The notes: generated by a model from the letters alone, not told the origin. Positions 43,941 to 53,253 are shown, counted from the stretch's first letter. The stretch: DNA of 64,000 bases from Pirellulales bacterium (GCA_036499395.1 DASYDW010000068.1:1-64000); one strand, 5' to 3'. Numbers and translations: made by a program.

Positions 43941-44636
43941 ATGACCGCCGACGGGCCGAAAATCTTGATCATCGAGGACGAGCAGGAGATACGCCGCTTC
44001 CTGCGCGCCTCGCTCGGCGCGCACGGCTATCGTTTTGTCGAAGCCGAGACGGGGCGGCAAGGACTGATGCTGGCCGCTAGTCAACAGCCTGACCTGGTGG
44101 TGCTCGACCTGGGGCTGCCCGACATGGATGGCATCGACGTGATTCCGCGCATCCGGGAATGGTCGAAGCTGCCGATCATTGTGCTGTCGGCACGCGGGCA
44201 GGAACGCGAAAAGGTCTCGGCACTCGACGCGGGGGCCGACGACTATCTCACCAAACCGTTCGGAATGGACGAGCTTCTGGCGCGCATCCGTGTGGCGCTG
44301 CGCCACACACAGCGCGCCGGGGACGGTGAGTCGCCCCTGTTCGCGGTCGGCGAGTTAAGCGTCGATCTTGGCAGCCGGCAGGTGACGGCGCGCGGCCAGC
44401 AGGTGCATCTGACTCCTACCGAGTTCCGCCTGCTATCGACACTCATCCACCATGCCGGCAAGGTCATCACGCACCGGCAATTGCTGAACGAGGTGTGGGG
44501 GCCGGACAGTTTGGACGAAACCCATTCGCTGCGGGTCTACATGGCCAAGCTGCGCGACAAGATCGAAGAAGACTCGGCCCGGCCGCGATATCTGCTGACC
44601 GAGCCGGGGGTGGGGTACCGGCTAATCGCCGAGTAG
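43941..44636 (+). CDS. kdpE: Two-component response regulator KdpE
   Basis: 231 residues, OmpR/PhoB type. The receiver has the acidic pocket near residues 12-13 (EDE), phosphorylation Asp 56 (LVVLDLGLPDMDG) and the TKPF lysine at about 105. The C-terminal winged helix includes LTPTEFRLLSTLIHHAGKVI and ETHSLRVYMAKLRDKIE, and the end GVGYRLIAE matches KdpE. It pairs with KdpD directly upstream and is expected to activate the kdp promoter in 35654-36124. Confidence 0.96.
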   Translation: MTADGPKILIIEDEQEIRRFLRASLGAHGYRFVEAETGRQGLMLAASQQPDLVVLDLGLPDMDGIDVIPRIREWSKLPIIVLSARGQEREKVSALDAGADDYLTKPFGMDELLARIRVALRHTQRAGDGESPLFAVGELSVDLGSRQVTARGQQVHLTPTEFRLLSTLIHHAGKVITHRQLLNEVWGPDSLDETHSLRVYMAKLRDKIEEDSARPRYLLTEPGVGYRLIAE

Positions 44637-44810
44637 GTCGGAGTGGGGCCGGGGCAAGGAAGCATGCTTATCCGCCGATGGCGGAGCAGCATGGCACAAC
44701 ACCCTCGGAAATCGCCTATTCGGCTGCTGGATTCGGCCAAAACTTTATCATACAATCTGACGATCTCGCGGAATTTCCCTCTTTCGTACGGCTCGTCAGG
44801 CGGTCCCCTC

Positions 44811-45776
44811 ATGCCCAAGGTCGCGGTCACGGATTATTCGTTTCCTACGCTGGAAGTTGAAGAACAGATACTGGCCCCGCTGGGGGTCGAAATCGCGAGC
44901 TGGAAGGAAAAACGTCCGGCCGCCGAGCTGCCGCAGTTGGTGCGTGACGCCGATTACATCATCACGCAATTCGCGCCGCTGACGGCGGACGTGATTGCCA
45001 CGCTCGAGCGCGCGAAGGTGATCGTCCGTTACGGCATCGGGGTCGACAATGTCGATCTCGAGGCGGCGCGAGCCAAGAATATTCCCGTCTGCAATATCCC
45101 CGACTATTGCATCGACGAAGTGGCCGATCAGACGCTGGCATTTATTCTGGCCGCCACGCGCAGTGTGACCGCCAACTCCAACGCCGTGCATGGCGGAACG
45201 TGGGGCCTGCCGGTGCCGCTCGAACAGATGCGTACCCTGCGCGATTTGCATGTCGGCGTTGTCGGATTTGGTCGGATCGGACGCGAGGTGGTGAAGCGGC
45301 TGTTGGCCTTCAAGTGTCGGGTGCTGGTCTATGATCCGATGGTGCCGGCGGAACAGATTGCCAGCGCCGGTTGCGAAGCCCGATCGTTGGAAGAACTGCT
45401 GAGCCAGTCCGATGTCGTAACACTGCATTGCCCCTCGACCGCCAAGACGCGAGGGCTGATCAACGCGGATTCCATCGCGCGGATGAAGCCCGGAGTGATT
45501 CTGGTCAACGTGGCTCGCGGTGATTTGGTCGACTCGGCCGCGCTCACGAGCGCGCTGGCCAGTGGACAGATCTCGGTGGCGGCGCTCGATGTGTTTGCGC
45601 CTGAGCCGATTCCGGCCGATCATCCGATTTTGAAAATGCAAAACGTGATTCTTTCGGCCCACATCGCCTCGGCCAGCGTCAAGGCAGTGCGGACGCTGCG
45701 CGAGACGGCGGCCCAGATCGTGGCCAAGGCGATCCGTGGCGAACGATTGCCGAATGTGGTCAATGGCGTGGGATAA
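44811..45776 (+). CDS. D-2-hydroxyacid dehydrogenase (phosphoglycerate dehydrogenase/CtBP-like)
   Basis: 321 residues from the ATG at 44811; the 56 upstream codons of the open frame look non-coding. The NAD-binding GFGRIGREV, the ARGDLVD segment, the PEP-containing FAPEPIPADHP and the late histidine in SAHIASAS are present. The catalytic Arg lies in VNVARGDLV. It belongs to the C-terminal-binding-protein-like branch rather than SerA, since there is no ACT domain. It is the first gene of a run to 53253 on the plus strand. The substrate is probably a 2-hydroxyacid or a phosphorylated acid made by that pathway, which is inferred. Confidence 0.9.
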   Translation: MPKVAVTDYSFPTLEVEEQILAPLGVEIASWKEKRPAAELPQLVRDADYIITQFAPLTADVIATLERAKVIVRYGIGVDNVDLEAARAKNIPVCNIPDYCIDEVADQTLAFILAATRSVTANSNAVHGGTWGLPVPLEQMRTLRDLHVGVVGFGRIGREVVKRLLAFKCRVLVYDPMVPAEQIASAGCEARSLEELLSQSDVVTLHCPSTAKTRGLINADSIARMKPGVILVNVARGDLVDSAALTSALASGQISVAALDVFAPEPIPADHPILKMQNVILSAHIASASVKAVRTLRETAAQIVAKAIRGERLPNVVNGVG

Positions 45777-45871
45777 ATCTGCGGGTGCTTGGCCTATTTA
45801 AGGCGGGGCCAAGAAATCGACGTAATTCTGGACGTCTGATTCGAGTCGAGCGGGAAAACCGAGGCGGACCA

Positions 45872-47500
45872 ATGGCGGGCGAATCTACGCTAGCGCGCGA
45901 ACTGCCGCAGACGTGCCTTCCCTCATGGGGAGTCGCAGAGCTGCCCGAGCCGCCGGCACTTTCCTGGCGCCATTGGACCCGATTCATCGGACCCGGCATC
46001 GTGATGATGGGCATTCAGATCGGCGGCGGCGAATGGCTGTTCGGCCCCGAGATCACGGCTCGCTATGGCGGCGGGCTGATGTGGATTGCCACGATCGCGA
46101 TTATCTGCCAGGTGTTCTACAACATCGAGTGCGGACGTTATGCGTTGTATTGCGGCGAACCGGTGTTTACCGGTTTCATGCGCACCCGTCCGGGGCCCAT
46201 GTTCTGGATGGGCGTCGTGTTTCTTTTGAACACGAGCTCGTTTATACCTGGCCTGTCGACACATGCGGCGGCGATGCTGGCTTCGCTCATTCTTGATCGG
46301 CCGCCGTCCGAGTTGGACTCGACGCTCGTGACCGGTTTGGCTTACGTGCTGTTGATCGTGGCCGTGCTGCCGGTGCTGATCGGCGGAAAGATCTATAACA
46401 CGCTGCAATGGGTCATGACGACCAAGGTCGTCGTCGTACTGGGTTTTTGTCTGTTGATGGGAGTGTTGTGCGTCAGCTCTGCGAACTGGGGAAAGATCTT
46501 CAGTGGCTTCTTGAAGTTCGGCACCGTGCCGACGATCGGCGCCGATGGTGAAGAAACAACGGTCAATCTCTTCACGCACCGTTATCAGGAGGGAGTCTGG
46601 CCGCTGGTGGCGATGGGAAATATCGCGGTGCTGGGTGCCTTCGCCGGGTATGCCGGCGGGGGCGGACTGTCGAACGCCACTTACAGCAATTTCGTGCGCG
46701 ACAAAGGGTGGGGCATGGGCTCGACCGTGGGCGCCATACCAAGCGCCGTCGGCGGGCACAGCATCTCGCTTAGCCATTTGGGCAAGGTCTTTGCCATCAC
46801 GCCAAAAAACCTCGAACGGTGGCGCGGCTGGTGGCGCTATATCCTGACCGATCAGGCTCTGGTGTGGGGCCCAGGCTGCGTGATGGGGATGGCGCTGCCG
46901 GCGCTATTGTCTCTGCAATTCGCGCCGCATTCGGCATTGGCCGGGCAAAAGCTGGACTGGGCGCAATCGCTGATCACGGCCGACGGCATCCGCCACGCAC
47001 CGCAATTCGCGGCGGCGTCGGCCAAGGCCCTGTGGATCGTCACGGTGCTGGTGGGCATGTTGGTCATGCTGCCGAGCCAGATGTCGGTCGTTGACGATAT
47101 CAGCCGCCGCTGGACCGATATCTTCTGGTCGGGCAGCCGCCGCGTGCGCGAGAGCATGTCCGGCAACCAGGTCCGGCGGATCTATTACTCGATTCTGGGG
47201 CTGTACGTGCTGTGGTCGCTCGTCTGTGCTTATCTTTTTAGCACCTACGGCACGCCCAAGCTGATGACGATCGTGATCGCCAACTTGAATAACCTGGCGA
47301 TTGGAGTAACGGCGCTGCATTTGTTGTGGATTAACACGCGCTTGCTGCCGCGCGAGCTTCGTCCTCGCTGGTTTCAGCGGTTGGGCGTGCTCGCCTGCGG
47401 CGTTTTTTATCTCGGCTTGGCGCTATTGGTCTTCGTGCAGAAGCAATTGCCCGAGCTGATAAGGCTGTTCGATTCGAGCCAGGGAGCGATCGTGCCATGA
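45872..47500 (+). CDS. Nramp-superfamily membrane transporter without the metal motif
   Basis: 542 residues from the ATG at 45872 (AGGCGG upstream). About eleven membrane helices are seen, and the first one carries GPGIVMMGIQIGGGEWLFGP where metal-transporting Nramp proteins have GPGxxxxxxDPGN. The second conserved metal-binding segment (MPH on helix 6) is also not found; the matching region reads GSTVGAIPSAVGGHSISLS. The fold assignment is by overall layout. In planctomycetes this branch often lies in sugar or acid catabolic operons, suggesting an organic substrate. Its TGA overlaps the ATG of the kinase gene (ATGA), so transport and phosphorylation are coupled. Confidence 0.82.
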   Translation: MAGESTLARELPQTCLPSWGVAELPEPPALSWRHWTRFIGPGIVMMGIQIGGGEWLFGPEITARYGGGLMWIATIAIICQVFYNIECGRYALYCGEPVFTGFMRTRPGPMFWMGVVFLLNTSSFIPGLSTHAAAMLASLILDRPPSELDSTLVTGLAYVLLIVAVLPVLIGGKIYNTLQWVMTTKVVVVLGFCLLMGVLCVSSANWGKIFSGFLKFGTVPTIGADGEETTVNLFTHRYQEGVWPLVAMGNIAVLGAFAGYAGGGGLSNATYSNFVRDKGWGMGSTVGAIPSAVGGHSISLSHLGKVFAITPKNLERWRGWWRYILTDQALVWGPGCVMGMALPALLSLQFAPHSALAGQKLDWAQSLITADGIRHAPQFAAASAKALWIVTVLVGMLVMLPSQMSVVDDISRRWTDIFWSGSRRVRESMSGNQVRRIYYSILGLYVLWSLVCAYLFSTYGTPKLMTIVIANLNNLAIGVTALHLLWINTRLLPRELRPRWFQRLGVLACGVFYLGLALLVFVQKQLPELIRLFDSSQGAIVP

Positions 47501-48882
47501 AGGTCCTGGCGATCGATATCGGTACGTCATTCGTCAAAGGAGCCATCCTGGATGTCGGCGCGCGCCGTATCGAGGACGTCCGCCGCGTGCCGTTTCCCGA
47601 GCCTGTTACTGGGTTACCCACGGCCTGGGTCGAAATCGATCCCGCGGCTGTGACTGGCGCGGTTGATTCGCTGATCGCGGAGCTTGGTTCGGCGGCGGGA
47701 GTTTGCGAAGGCGTTTATTTATGCGGGCAGATGGGAGGCGTGATCCTCGTCGATCGTGACGCGCAGCCACGCACGAATTACCTGTCGTGGCGCGATCAGC
47801 GCGTGCTCGAATCCAATGACAGCGATGGATCAAACACGTTCGAGCAGGTCCGACAGTGTTTGACCGAAACGCGCCTCGCCGAGCTGGGCAATGAACTTCG
47901 GCCCGGATCTTGTACGAGCCTGCTGTTCTGGTTGGCTGAGCATGAGCCCAGTTTGCTCGATGGGGCCAGCCCGCTGTCATTGCCGGCTTTCGTCGTTGCG
48001 CATCTTATCGGCAAGATTCCGGCCGAGGACGCGACGTGCGCGATCGGGTCGCTCGATCTGCGCCGCGGTGGTTGGCATCACGAGGCGTTTCGCGCGCTCG
48101 GGCTGGAAGGGCTTGTATGGCCCGAGGTGTCGCATTCGCGCGCGGCCGTGGGCGAAACGCGAATCGGCGGGCGGAGCGTGCCCTGTTATGCCGGCGTGGG
48201 GGACCACCAATGCGCGCTTTTGGGCGTGGGATTGGGGCCCGACGAAATCTCGGTCAATGTCTCGACCGGTTCGCAAGTCAGCCGGCTGATTGATAGCGCC
48301 GCCGAAGGACCGTTTCAGGTGCGGCACTATTTCGACGGTCGACTGTTGCAGACGATCACGCATCTGCCGGCCGGCCGATCGCTGGACGGGCTCGTGGCGT
48401 TGCTGACCGAAATTCCGCGCGCTGCCGGCGCCGCTTGTGGTGACGTGTGGGCGTTCGTTCACGAGCAAGTTAATGCGGCCGGGCCTAGCACGTTGGCAGC
48501 CGACGTTTCGTATTTCTCGGGCGCCCTTGGTGATCGGGGAAGCCTGAGCGGGATGCGGCTAGAGAATATGACGGTGGGGAACCTGTTCCGTGCCGCCTTT
48601 GAAAGCATGGCGCGCAACTATGCGGAGTGCGCTCGCCGACTTGATCCACAGCAATCGTGGCAGCGCATCGCCTTCTCGGGCGGCTTGGCCAATCGTTTTG
48701 AAATCTTGCGCACGCTGGTCTTGAGCGAGCTGCCGGGCCCGCACCGTTTGTGCGCGGATCGGGAAGACACGCTGACGGGGTTATTGGCCTTGGCGCTTGC
48801 GGCCGACGGTCAGGCGGAATCGGTCATCGCGGCCTCGGTGGCTTTGCGCAGCGAGGCAACATGCGCGGCAGCCACGAGCTGA
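47497..48882 (+). CDS. FGGY-family carbohydrate kinase
   Basis: 461 residues. The N-terminal phosphate-binding segment VLAIDIGTSFVKGAILD and the C-terminal adenosine loop (RIAFSGGLANRFEI) frame the two FGGY domains. VGDHQCALLGVG and NVSTGSQVSRL are the middle signature regions. Members phosphorylate xylulose, ribulose, glycerol, erythritol and seven-carbon sugars. The sequence resembles the sedoheptulokinase/xylulokinase subgroup but not closely enough to name the sugar. The ATG overlaps the stop of the transporter gene, and the SDR follows 19 bp after its stop. Confidence 0.9.
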   Translation: MKVLAIDIGTSFVKGAILDVGARRIEDVRRVPFPEPVTGLPTAWVEIDPAAVTGAVDSLIAELGSAAGVCEGVYLCGQMGGVILVDRDAQPRTNYLSWRDQRVLESNDSDGSNTFEQVRQCLTETRLAELGNELRPGSCTSLLFWLAEHEPSLLDGASPLSLPAFVVAHLIGKIPAEDATCAIGSLDLRRGGWHHEAFRALGLEGLVWPEVSHSRAAVGETRIGGRSVPCYAGVGDHQCALLGVGLGPDEISVNVSTGSQVSRLIDSAAEGPFQVRHYFDGRLLQTITHLPAGRSLDGLVALLTEIPRAAGAACGDVWAFVHEQVNAAGPSTLAADVSYFSGALGDRGSLSGMRLENMTVGNLFRAAFESMARNYAECARRLDPQQSWQRIAFSGGLANRFEILRTLVLSELPGPHRLCADREDTLTGLLALALAADGQAESVIAASVALRSEATCAAATS

Positions 48883-48901
48883 AATTCAGATAGAGGATTT
48901 T

Positions 48902-49705
48902 ATGGCGAGCACGTTATTCGATCTTTCGGGCCGGGTGGCCACGGTCTCAGGCGCAGCGCGCGGCATGGGACGCGCCATGGCACTGGCGCTGGCCGAGCAT
49001 GGCGCTGATCTGCTGCTTGTGGATCGCAATGCTGAGGGGCTCGCGCAAACCGCGGGCGAGATCGCGAACCTGGGACGGCGCGCCGTGACGGTCGTTTGCG
49101 ACGTGGCCGATCCGGAAGCCGTCGGCGGATTGTTCGCGCGGCTGGATCAAGAGTTTGGCCGGATCGACTTTCTGGCGAATGTGGCGGGCGAAGGCATCCT
49201 GGCCTCGCCTGAGGAAATCACGATCGAACAATTGCGCCGGGTGATCGAAAACCTGGTCATCGGACGTTTTGCCATGTGTCAGCAGGCCGGGCGCCGCATG
49301 CTGCGCGCGGGGCGTGGAAGCATCGTGAATATCGGTTCGCTGGCCAGCACCACGGCGCTTGGGCGCGGTCACATTGCCTACAGCATGGCGATGGGCGCGG
49401 TCGTGCAAATGACACGCGAACTGAGTACCGAATGGGCCAGTTCGGGCGTGCGAGTGAACGCGATCCTGCCGGCCCAGGTCATGAACCCCAGCCTGGCCGA
49501 GCGCATGACCGTGAACCCGGCCATGAAGGACGTCTGGCTGCGCGGCATTCCGGCCGGGCGTTTCGGCCAGCCGGACGATATCCAGGGACTGGCCGTTTTG
49601 CTGGCCTCGGACGCGTCGAGCTGGATTACCGGCGCCCTGATTCCCATGGATGGTGGCAATTTGGCGATGAACGGCGGCGCCTCGCTTCGCGACAAGCCAC
49701 AATAA
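48902..49705 (+). CDS. SDR-family oxidoreductase with a missing active-site lysine
   Basis: 267 residues from the ATG at 48902. It is a classical SDR fold: the nucleotide-binding SGAARGMGRAMA, DVADPE, NVAGEGI and the C-terminal IPAGRFGQPDDI and PMDGG segments are all present. The tetrad Ser is in NIGSLAST, and Tyr in the YxxxK site is present (HIAYSMAMGAV), but the fifth position is Met, not Lys. The reading tac agc atg gcg atg at about 49379 is unambiguous. Either the enzyme works without Lys, which would be unusual, or it has lost redox activity. It lies between the kinase and the E1 gene. Confidence 0.9.
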   Translation: MASTLFDLSGRVATVSGAARGMGRAMALALAEHGADLLLVDRNAEGLAQTAGEIANLGRRAVTVVCDVADPEAVGGLFARLDQEFGRIDFLANVAGEGILASPEEITIEQLRRVIENLVIGRFAMCQQAGRRMLRAGRGSIVNIGSLASTTALGRGHIAYSMAMGAVVQMTRELSTEWASSGVRVNAILPAQVMNPSLAERMTVNPAMKDVWLRGIPAGRFGQPDDIQGLAVLLASDASSWITGALIPMDGGNLAMNGGASLRDKPQ

Positions 49706-49778
49706 ATAATAGGTTTTCACAGTTGGCCGCTGTCGCCACCCGGGCGCAGGGCTGCCAGCAAAACTCAACGAGCTCTGC

Positions 49779-51797
49779 ATGTCGACTCAGACTATCGAAT
49801 CGAACCTCGTTCTCTCGCTGTATCGCAAGATGCGGCTGATCCGCCACTGCGAAGAGCACCTGGCCCGGGCGCATCAGCGTGGCTTGGTTCACGGCGCGTG
49901 TCACACCTACGTCGGCGAAGAGGCGATTGCAACCGGCGTATGCGAAAACTTGCGCGCGGACGACGTGCTGTTCAGCACGCATCGCGGACATGGTCACGCC
50001 CTGGCCAAGGGGATGCCTCCTGAGCAATTGATTGCCGAGCTGTTTGGTAGGGCCACCGGCTGCTCGCGCGGGCGCGGCGGGAGCATGCACTTGTTCGCTC
50101 CCGAGATAGGCATGATGGGAACCAGCGGCATCGTCGGGCCGTGCATTTTGCAAGCCGTGGGAGCCGGGTACAGCTTTAAGCTGATGAAGACCGATCGCGT
50201 GGCCGTCGCATTCTTCGGCGATGGCGCTGTGAACAACGGCGCGTTCCACGAAGGGCTGAACATGGCCGCGATCTGGAACCTGCCGGTGCTATTCATTTGC
50301 GAGAACAATCAATTCGCCACTGAAGTGCCGTTCAAGTATTCGAGCGGCATACCGGATGTCGGGCGGCGGGCGGCAAACTATGGTCTGCCTGGCTTCGAGG
50401 TCGACGGCAACGACGTGCTGGCCGTTCACGACGTCGCGCGCGAGGCTGTGGCTCGGGCGCGCCGCGGTGAAGGGGCCACGCTGATCGAATGCAAAACGTA
50501 TCGCACACGCGCGCACGCCGAAGGGATGGGAGATTTCACCTATCGGACGCGTGAAGAGGTCGACGAGTGGCGGACGAAATGCCCGCTGCGACGGCTGCGC
50601 GACGAGAGCGTGGCGCGCAGCAGCGAATGGGGGCTGACGGCGGACGAGGCGGACCGTTTCGGCGAAGAGTTCGACGCGGTCGACCGGCAAATCACCGAGT
50701 TAGTGGACGCGGCGTCGAAAGCCGCCGAGGCCGCTGAATGGCCGGATGGCAAGACGGCGACGACGCACGTCTATTGCGAACAGCCGCAACCGGTGGTGCC
50801 GGCCGAGCCTGCCAAAGGCACGCGACAGGCGACGTACGTGCAGGCGACCGTCGAGGCGCTCGAGCACGAAATGGGGCGCAATCCTGGCATCTTCGTGATG
50901 GGGGAAGGAATCGGCGTGCGTGGCGGGAATTTTCGTACGACCGCCGGCCTGTTCGACAAGTTCGGGGCCGAGCGGCTGTGCGATACCCCGATCTCGGAAC
51001 GCGGCTTCGTGGGGCTCAGTTGCGGCGCCGCCATGACCGGCACGCGGCCGGTGATCGATTTCATGTTCGTCGATTTCATTAACGATGCCTACGGCGAGAT
51101 CGTCAATCAAATCGCCAAGATGCAATACATGAGCAGCGGCCGATTGAAGATGCCGGTGCTGTTGCGCGGTTGCATTGGCGTCGGCCATGCCGCGGCCACG
51201 CATCATTCGAGCAATTTCACTAGCGTTTACGCACACATCCCGGGATTGCGGGTCGTGATCCCCTCGACACCGTACGATGCCAAGGGATTGTTTCTGCACG
51301 CGCTGCGTTCGAACGACCCGGTGCTGTTCTTGGAACATCGCGAACTGATGAGCATCAAGGGGCCAGTGCCGGAGGAAGCGTACGAGATCGAGTTCGGCCG
51401 CGCGGCCATCGCGCGTGAGGGGACAGCCGCTACGGTCGTGGCGATGGGGCTGATGTTGCACAAAACGTTGTCCGTCGCCGAAGAGCTGGCCGCGAGCGGC
51501 ATTTCGATCGAGGTGATCGATCCTCGCACCGCGTCGCCGCTCGACGTGCCGACCGTTTTGAAATCGGTCGCGAAGACCGGGCGATTGCTGATCGTCGACG
51601 AAGCGTATGGTCCATCGAGCCTGGCCGCGGAGATTGCCGCGCAAGTCGCGGACGCGGGCTTTGATGATCTTGACGCGCCGATTCGCCGTTTGAACGGCGC
51701 GTTCACGCCGACGCCTTACAGTCCGCCGCTGGAAAAAGTGGTCGTGCCGCAAGCGGACGATATCCGCCGAGTGATCGAGTCATTGCTGGCCGAGTAG
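49779..51797 (+). CDS. 2-oxoacid dehydrogenase E1, alpha and beta fused
   Basis: 672 residues. Residues about 1-320 match the E1 alpha subunit of acetoin/pyruvate/branched-chain dehydrogenase: HRGHGHALAKG, GSMHLF and the thiamine-diphosphate motif starting GDGAVNNGAFHEG (about 147) and ending ICENN. Residues about 345-672 match E1 beta: VMGEGIGVRGGNF, RLCDTPISE, GCIGVGHAAATHHSS. The two subunits are usually separate genes; here one reading frame carries both, in the order of acoA and acoB, with a linker of about 25 residues. It starts 73 bp after the SDR. With E2 (51832-53253) it oxidises a 2-oxoacid to an acyl-CoA. The substrate is not fixed. Confidence 0.93.
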   Translation: MSTQTIESNLVLSLYRKMRLIRHCEEHLARAHQRGLVHGACHTYVGEEAIATGVCENLRADDVLFSTHRGHGHALAKGMPPEQLIAELFGRATGCSRGRGGSMHLFAPEIGMMGTSGIVGPCILQAVGAGYSFKLMKTDRVAVAFFGDGAVNNGAFHEGLNMAAIWNLPVLFICENNQFATEVPFKYSSGIPDVGRRAANYGLPGFEVDGNDVLAVHDVAREAVARARRGEGATLIECKTYRTRAHAEGMGDFTYRTREEVDEWRTKCPLRRLRDESVARSSEWGLTADEADRFGEEFDAVDRQITELVDAASKAAEAAEWPDGKTATTHVYCEQPQPVVPAEPAKGTRQATYVQATVEALEHEMGRNPGIFVMGEGIGVRGGNFRTTAGLFDKFGAERLCDTPISERGFVGLSCGAAMTGTRPVIDFMFVDFINDAYGEIVNQIAKMQYMSSGRLKMPVLLRGCIGVGHAAATHHSSNFTSVYAHIPGLRVVIPSTPYDAKGLFLHALRSNDPVLFLEHRELMSIKGPVPEEAYEIEFGRAAIAREGTAATVVAMGLMLHKTLSVAEELAASGISIEVIDPRTASPLDVPTVLKSVAKTGRLLIVDEAYGPSSLAAEIAAQVADAGFDDLDAPIRRLNGAFTPTPYSPPLEKVVVPQADDIRRVIESLLAE

Positions 51798-51831
51798 CTA
51801 TTGCACGAAGTACGAATGAGGTTTGCTGAAC

Positions 51832-53253
51832 ATGGCCGTTGAAGTGACGATTCCCCGCCTCGGTTGGTCGATGGAAGAGGGGGTCTTCGTGCGCTGGTTG
51901 AAGCAAGACGGGGAGTGGGTCAAAGCCGGGGACCAGCTTTTCTTGCTGGAAAGCGAGAAGGCGACGCAGGAGATTGAATCGCTCGACGAAGGATTTTTGC
52001 GCCTGCTGCCCGGCGGACCACAGCCGGGCGAGACCGTGCTGGTGGGGCAGGTGATTGCCACGCTGACGGCGCAGGGAGAAGTGCCCACGGCCGTGATACC
52101 CAAGGCCGTGGCCCCCAAAACTCTGGCGGCGCCCGCCGACCATGCGGCGAACAATGGCGGAAATGGTGCAGCGCCCTCGGCCGGCGCGCCGAGTGAAGCG
52201 CCACGTACCGCGGGACCCGCGGCGCGCAGGTTGGCGCGACAGTTGAACGTCCCGTTGGATCATGTTGCGGGGAGTGGGCGCGGTGGGCGGATCACCGCGG
52301 ATGACATTCACGCGCAAGCGCAACGACGTAACGCGCAGCAGGTCGAGAAGAGCAACGGGGCAGGGGAGGGCGCGCCGCCGAACGACCATGATCGCGTCAC
52401 GGCCTCGCCACGCGCGCGACGCGCGGCCCGGGAGCTGGGCGTCGATTTCACAACGCTCGTGGGAAGTGGTGCCACCGGGCGCGTTCGCGAGCGCGATGTG
52501 CTGGCCGCGGCCCAGCAGCGCGAAAAGAGTGGCAGTACACCTGCGACGGTTTCTACCGGGAGCGCGTCCGCCGGACCGGATAAGATTCGACGCACGATCG
52601 CGCGGCGCATGGTGGCCAGCCATCAGGCGACGGCGCCGGTGACGCTGACGACCAAGGTCGACGCCACGAACCTGATCAATCTTCGCCGGCAGTTTCAGGC
52701 AGCGGCGGCTGGCAAGGATGAGTTGGTGCCGACGATCACGGACCTGCTCGCCAAGCTATTAACGACGGCGCTTGTCGACCATCCGCGTTTGAACGCGCGT
52801 TGGGAGGACGAGCAGGTTGTCGAGCTGCCTGAGATCCGCGTGGGTGTGGCCGTCGACACCGAGGCCGGATTGCTGGTGCCGGTGCTGGGGGACGTGCGCA
52901 CGATGGGCGTGCGGCAGATCGCGGCGCGGTTCAAGGAGCTGGTCGCCAAGTCGCGCGCCGGCACGCTTTCGGCGGCCGACCTGCAAGGGGGGACGTTCAC
53001 GATCACGAACCTGGGCATGTACGGCATCGATGGCTTTACGCCGATCATCAATCCGCCCGAGGCGGCGATCCTGGGCGTCGGCGCGATCCGACGTGAGCCG
53101 GTCTTTGGCGAAGGGGATCGCGTCGAAGCACGCGAGTTCATGACCCTCAGCCTGACGTTCGATCATCGGATCGTGGACGGTGCGCCGGCGGCCCGCTTCC
53201 TGGCGACGCTGCGCGAACGAATCGAATATGCGGCCGTGTGGCTGGCGGGGTAG
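51832..53253 (+). CDS. 2-oxoacid dehydrogenase E2 acyltransferase with two E3-binding domains
   Basis: 473 residues from the ATG at 51832. An N-terminal lipoyl domain has its lysine at 43 (LESEKATQEIES). After an Ala/Pro linker come two peripheral subunit-binding domains, at about 126-163 (AARRLARQLNVPLDHVAGSG) and 190-226 (RARRAARELGVDFTTLVGSG). The catalytic domain runs from about 245, with FDHRIVDG giving His 445 and Asp 449. One E3-binding domain is normal, so two is unusual. No E3 (dihydrolipoamide dehydrogenase) is encoded here; it must come from elsewhere. It ends the catabolic run. Confidence 0.93.
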   Translation: MAVEVTIPRLGWSMEEGVFVRWLKQDGEWVKAGDQLFLLESEKATQEIESLDEGFLRLLPGGPQPGETVLVGQVIATLTAQGEVPTAVIPKAVAPKTLAAPADHAANNGGNGAAPSAGAPSEAPRTAGPAARRLARQLNVPLDHVAGSGRGGRITADDIHAQAQRRNAQQVEKSNGAGEGAPPNDHDRVTASPRARRAARELGVDFTTLVGSGATGRVRERDVLAAAQQREKSGSTPATVSTGSASAGPDKIRRTIARRMVASHQATAPVTLTTKVDATNLINLRRQFQAAAAGKDELVPTITDLLAKLLTTALVDHPRLNARWEDEQVVELPEIRVGVAVDTEAGLLVPVLGDVRTMGVRQIAARFKELVAKSRAGTLSAADLQGGTFTITNLGMYGIDGFTPIINPPEAAILGVGAIRREPVFGEGDRVEAREFMTLSLTFDHRIVDGAPAARFLATLRERIEYAAVWLAG

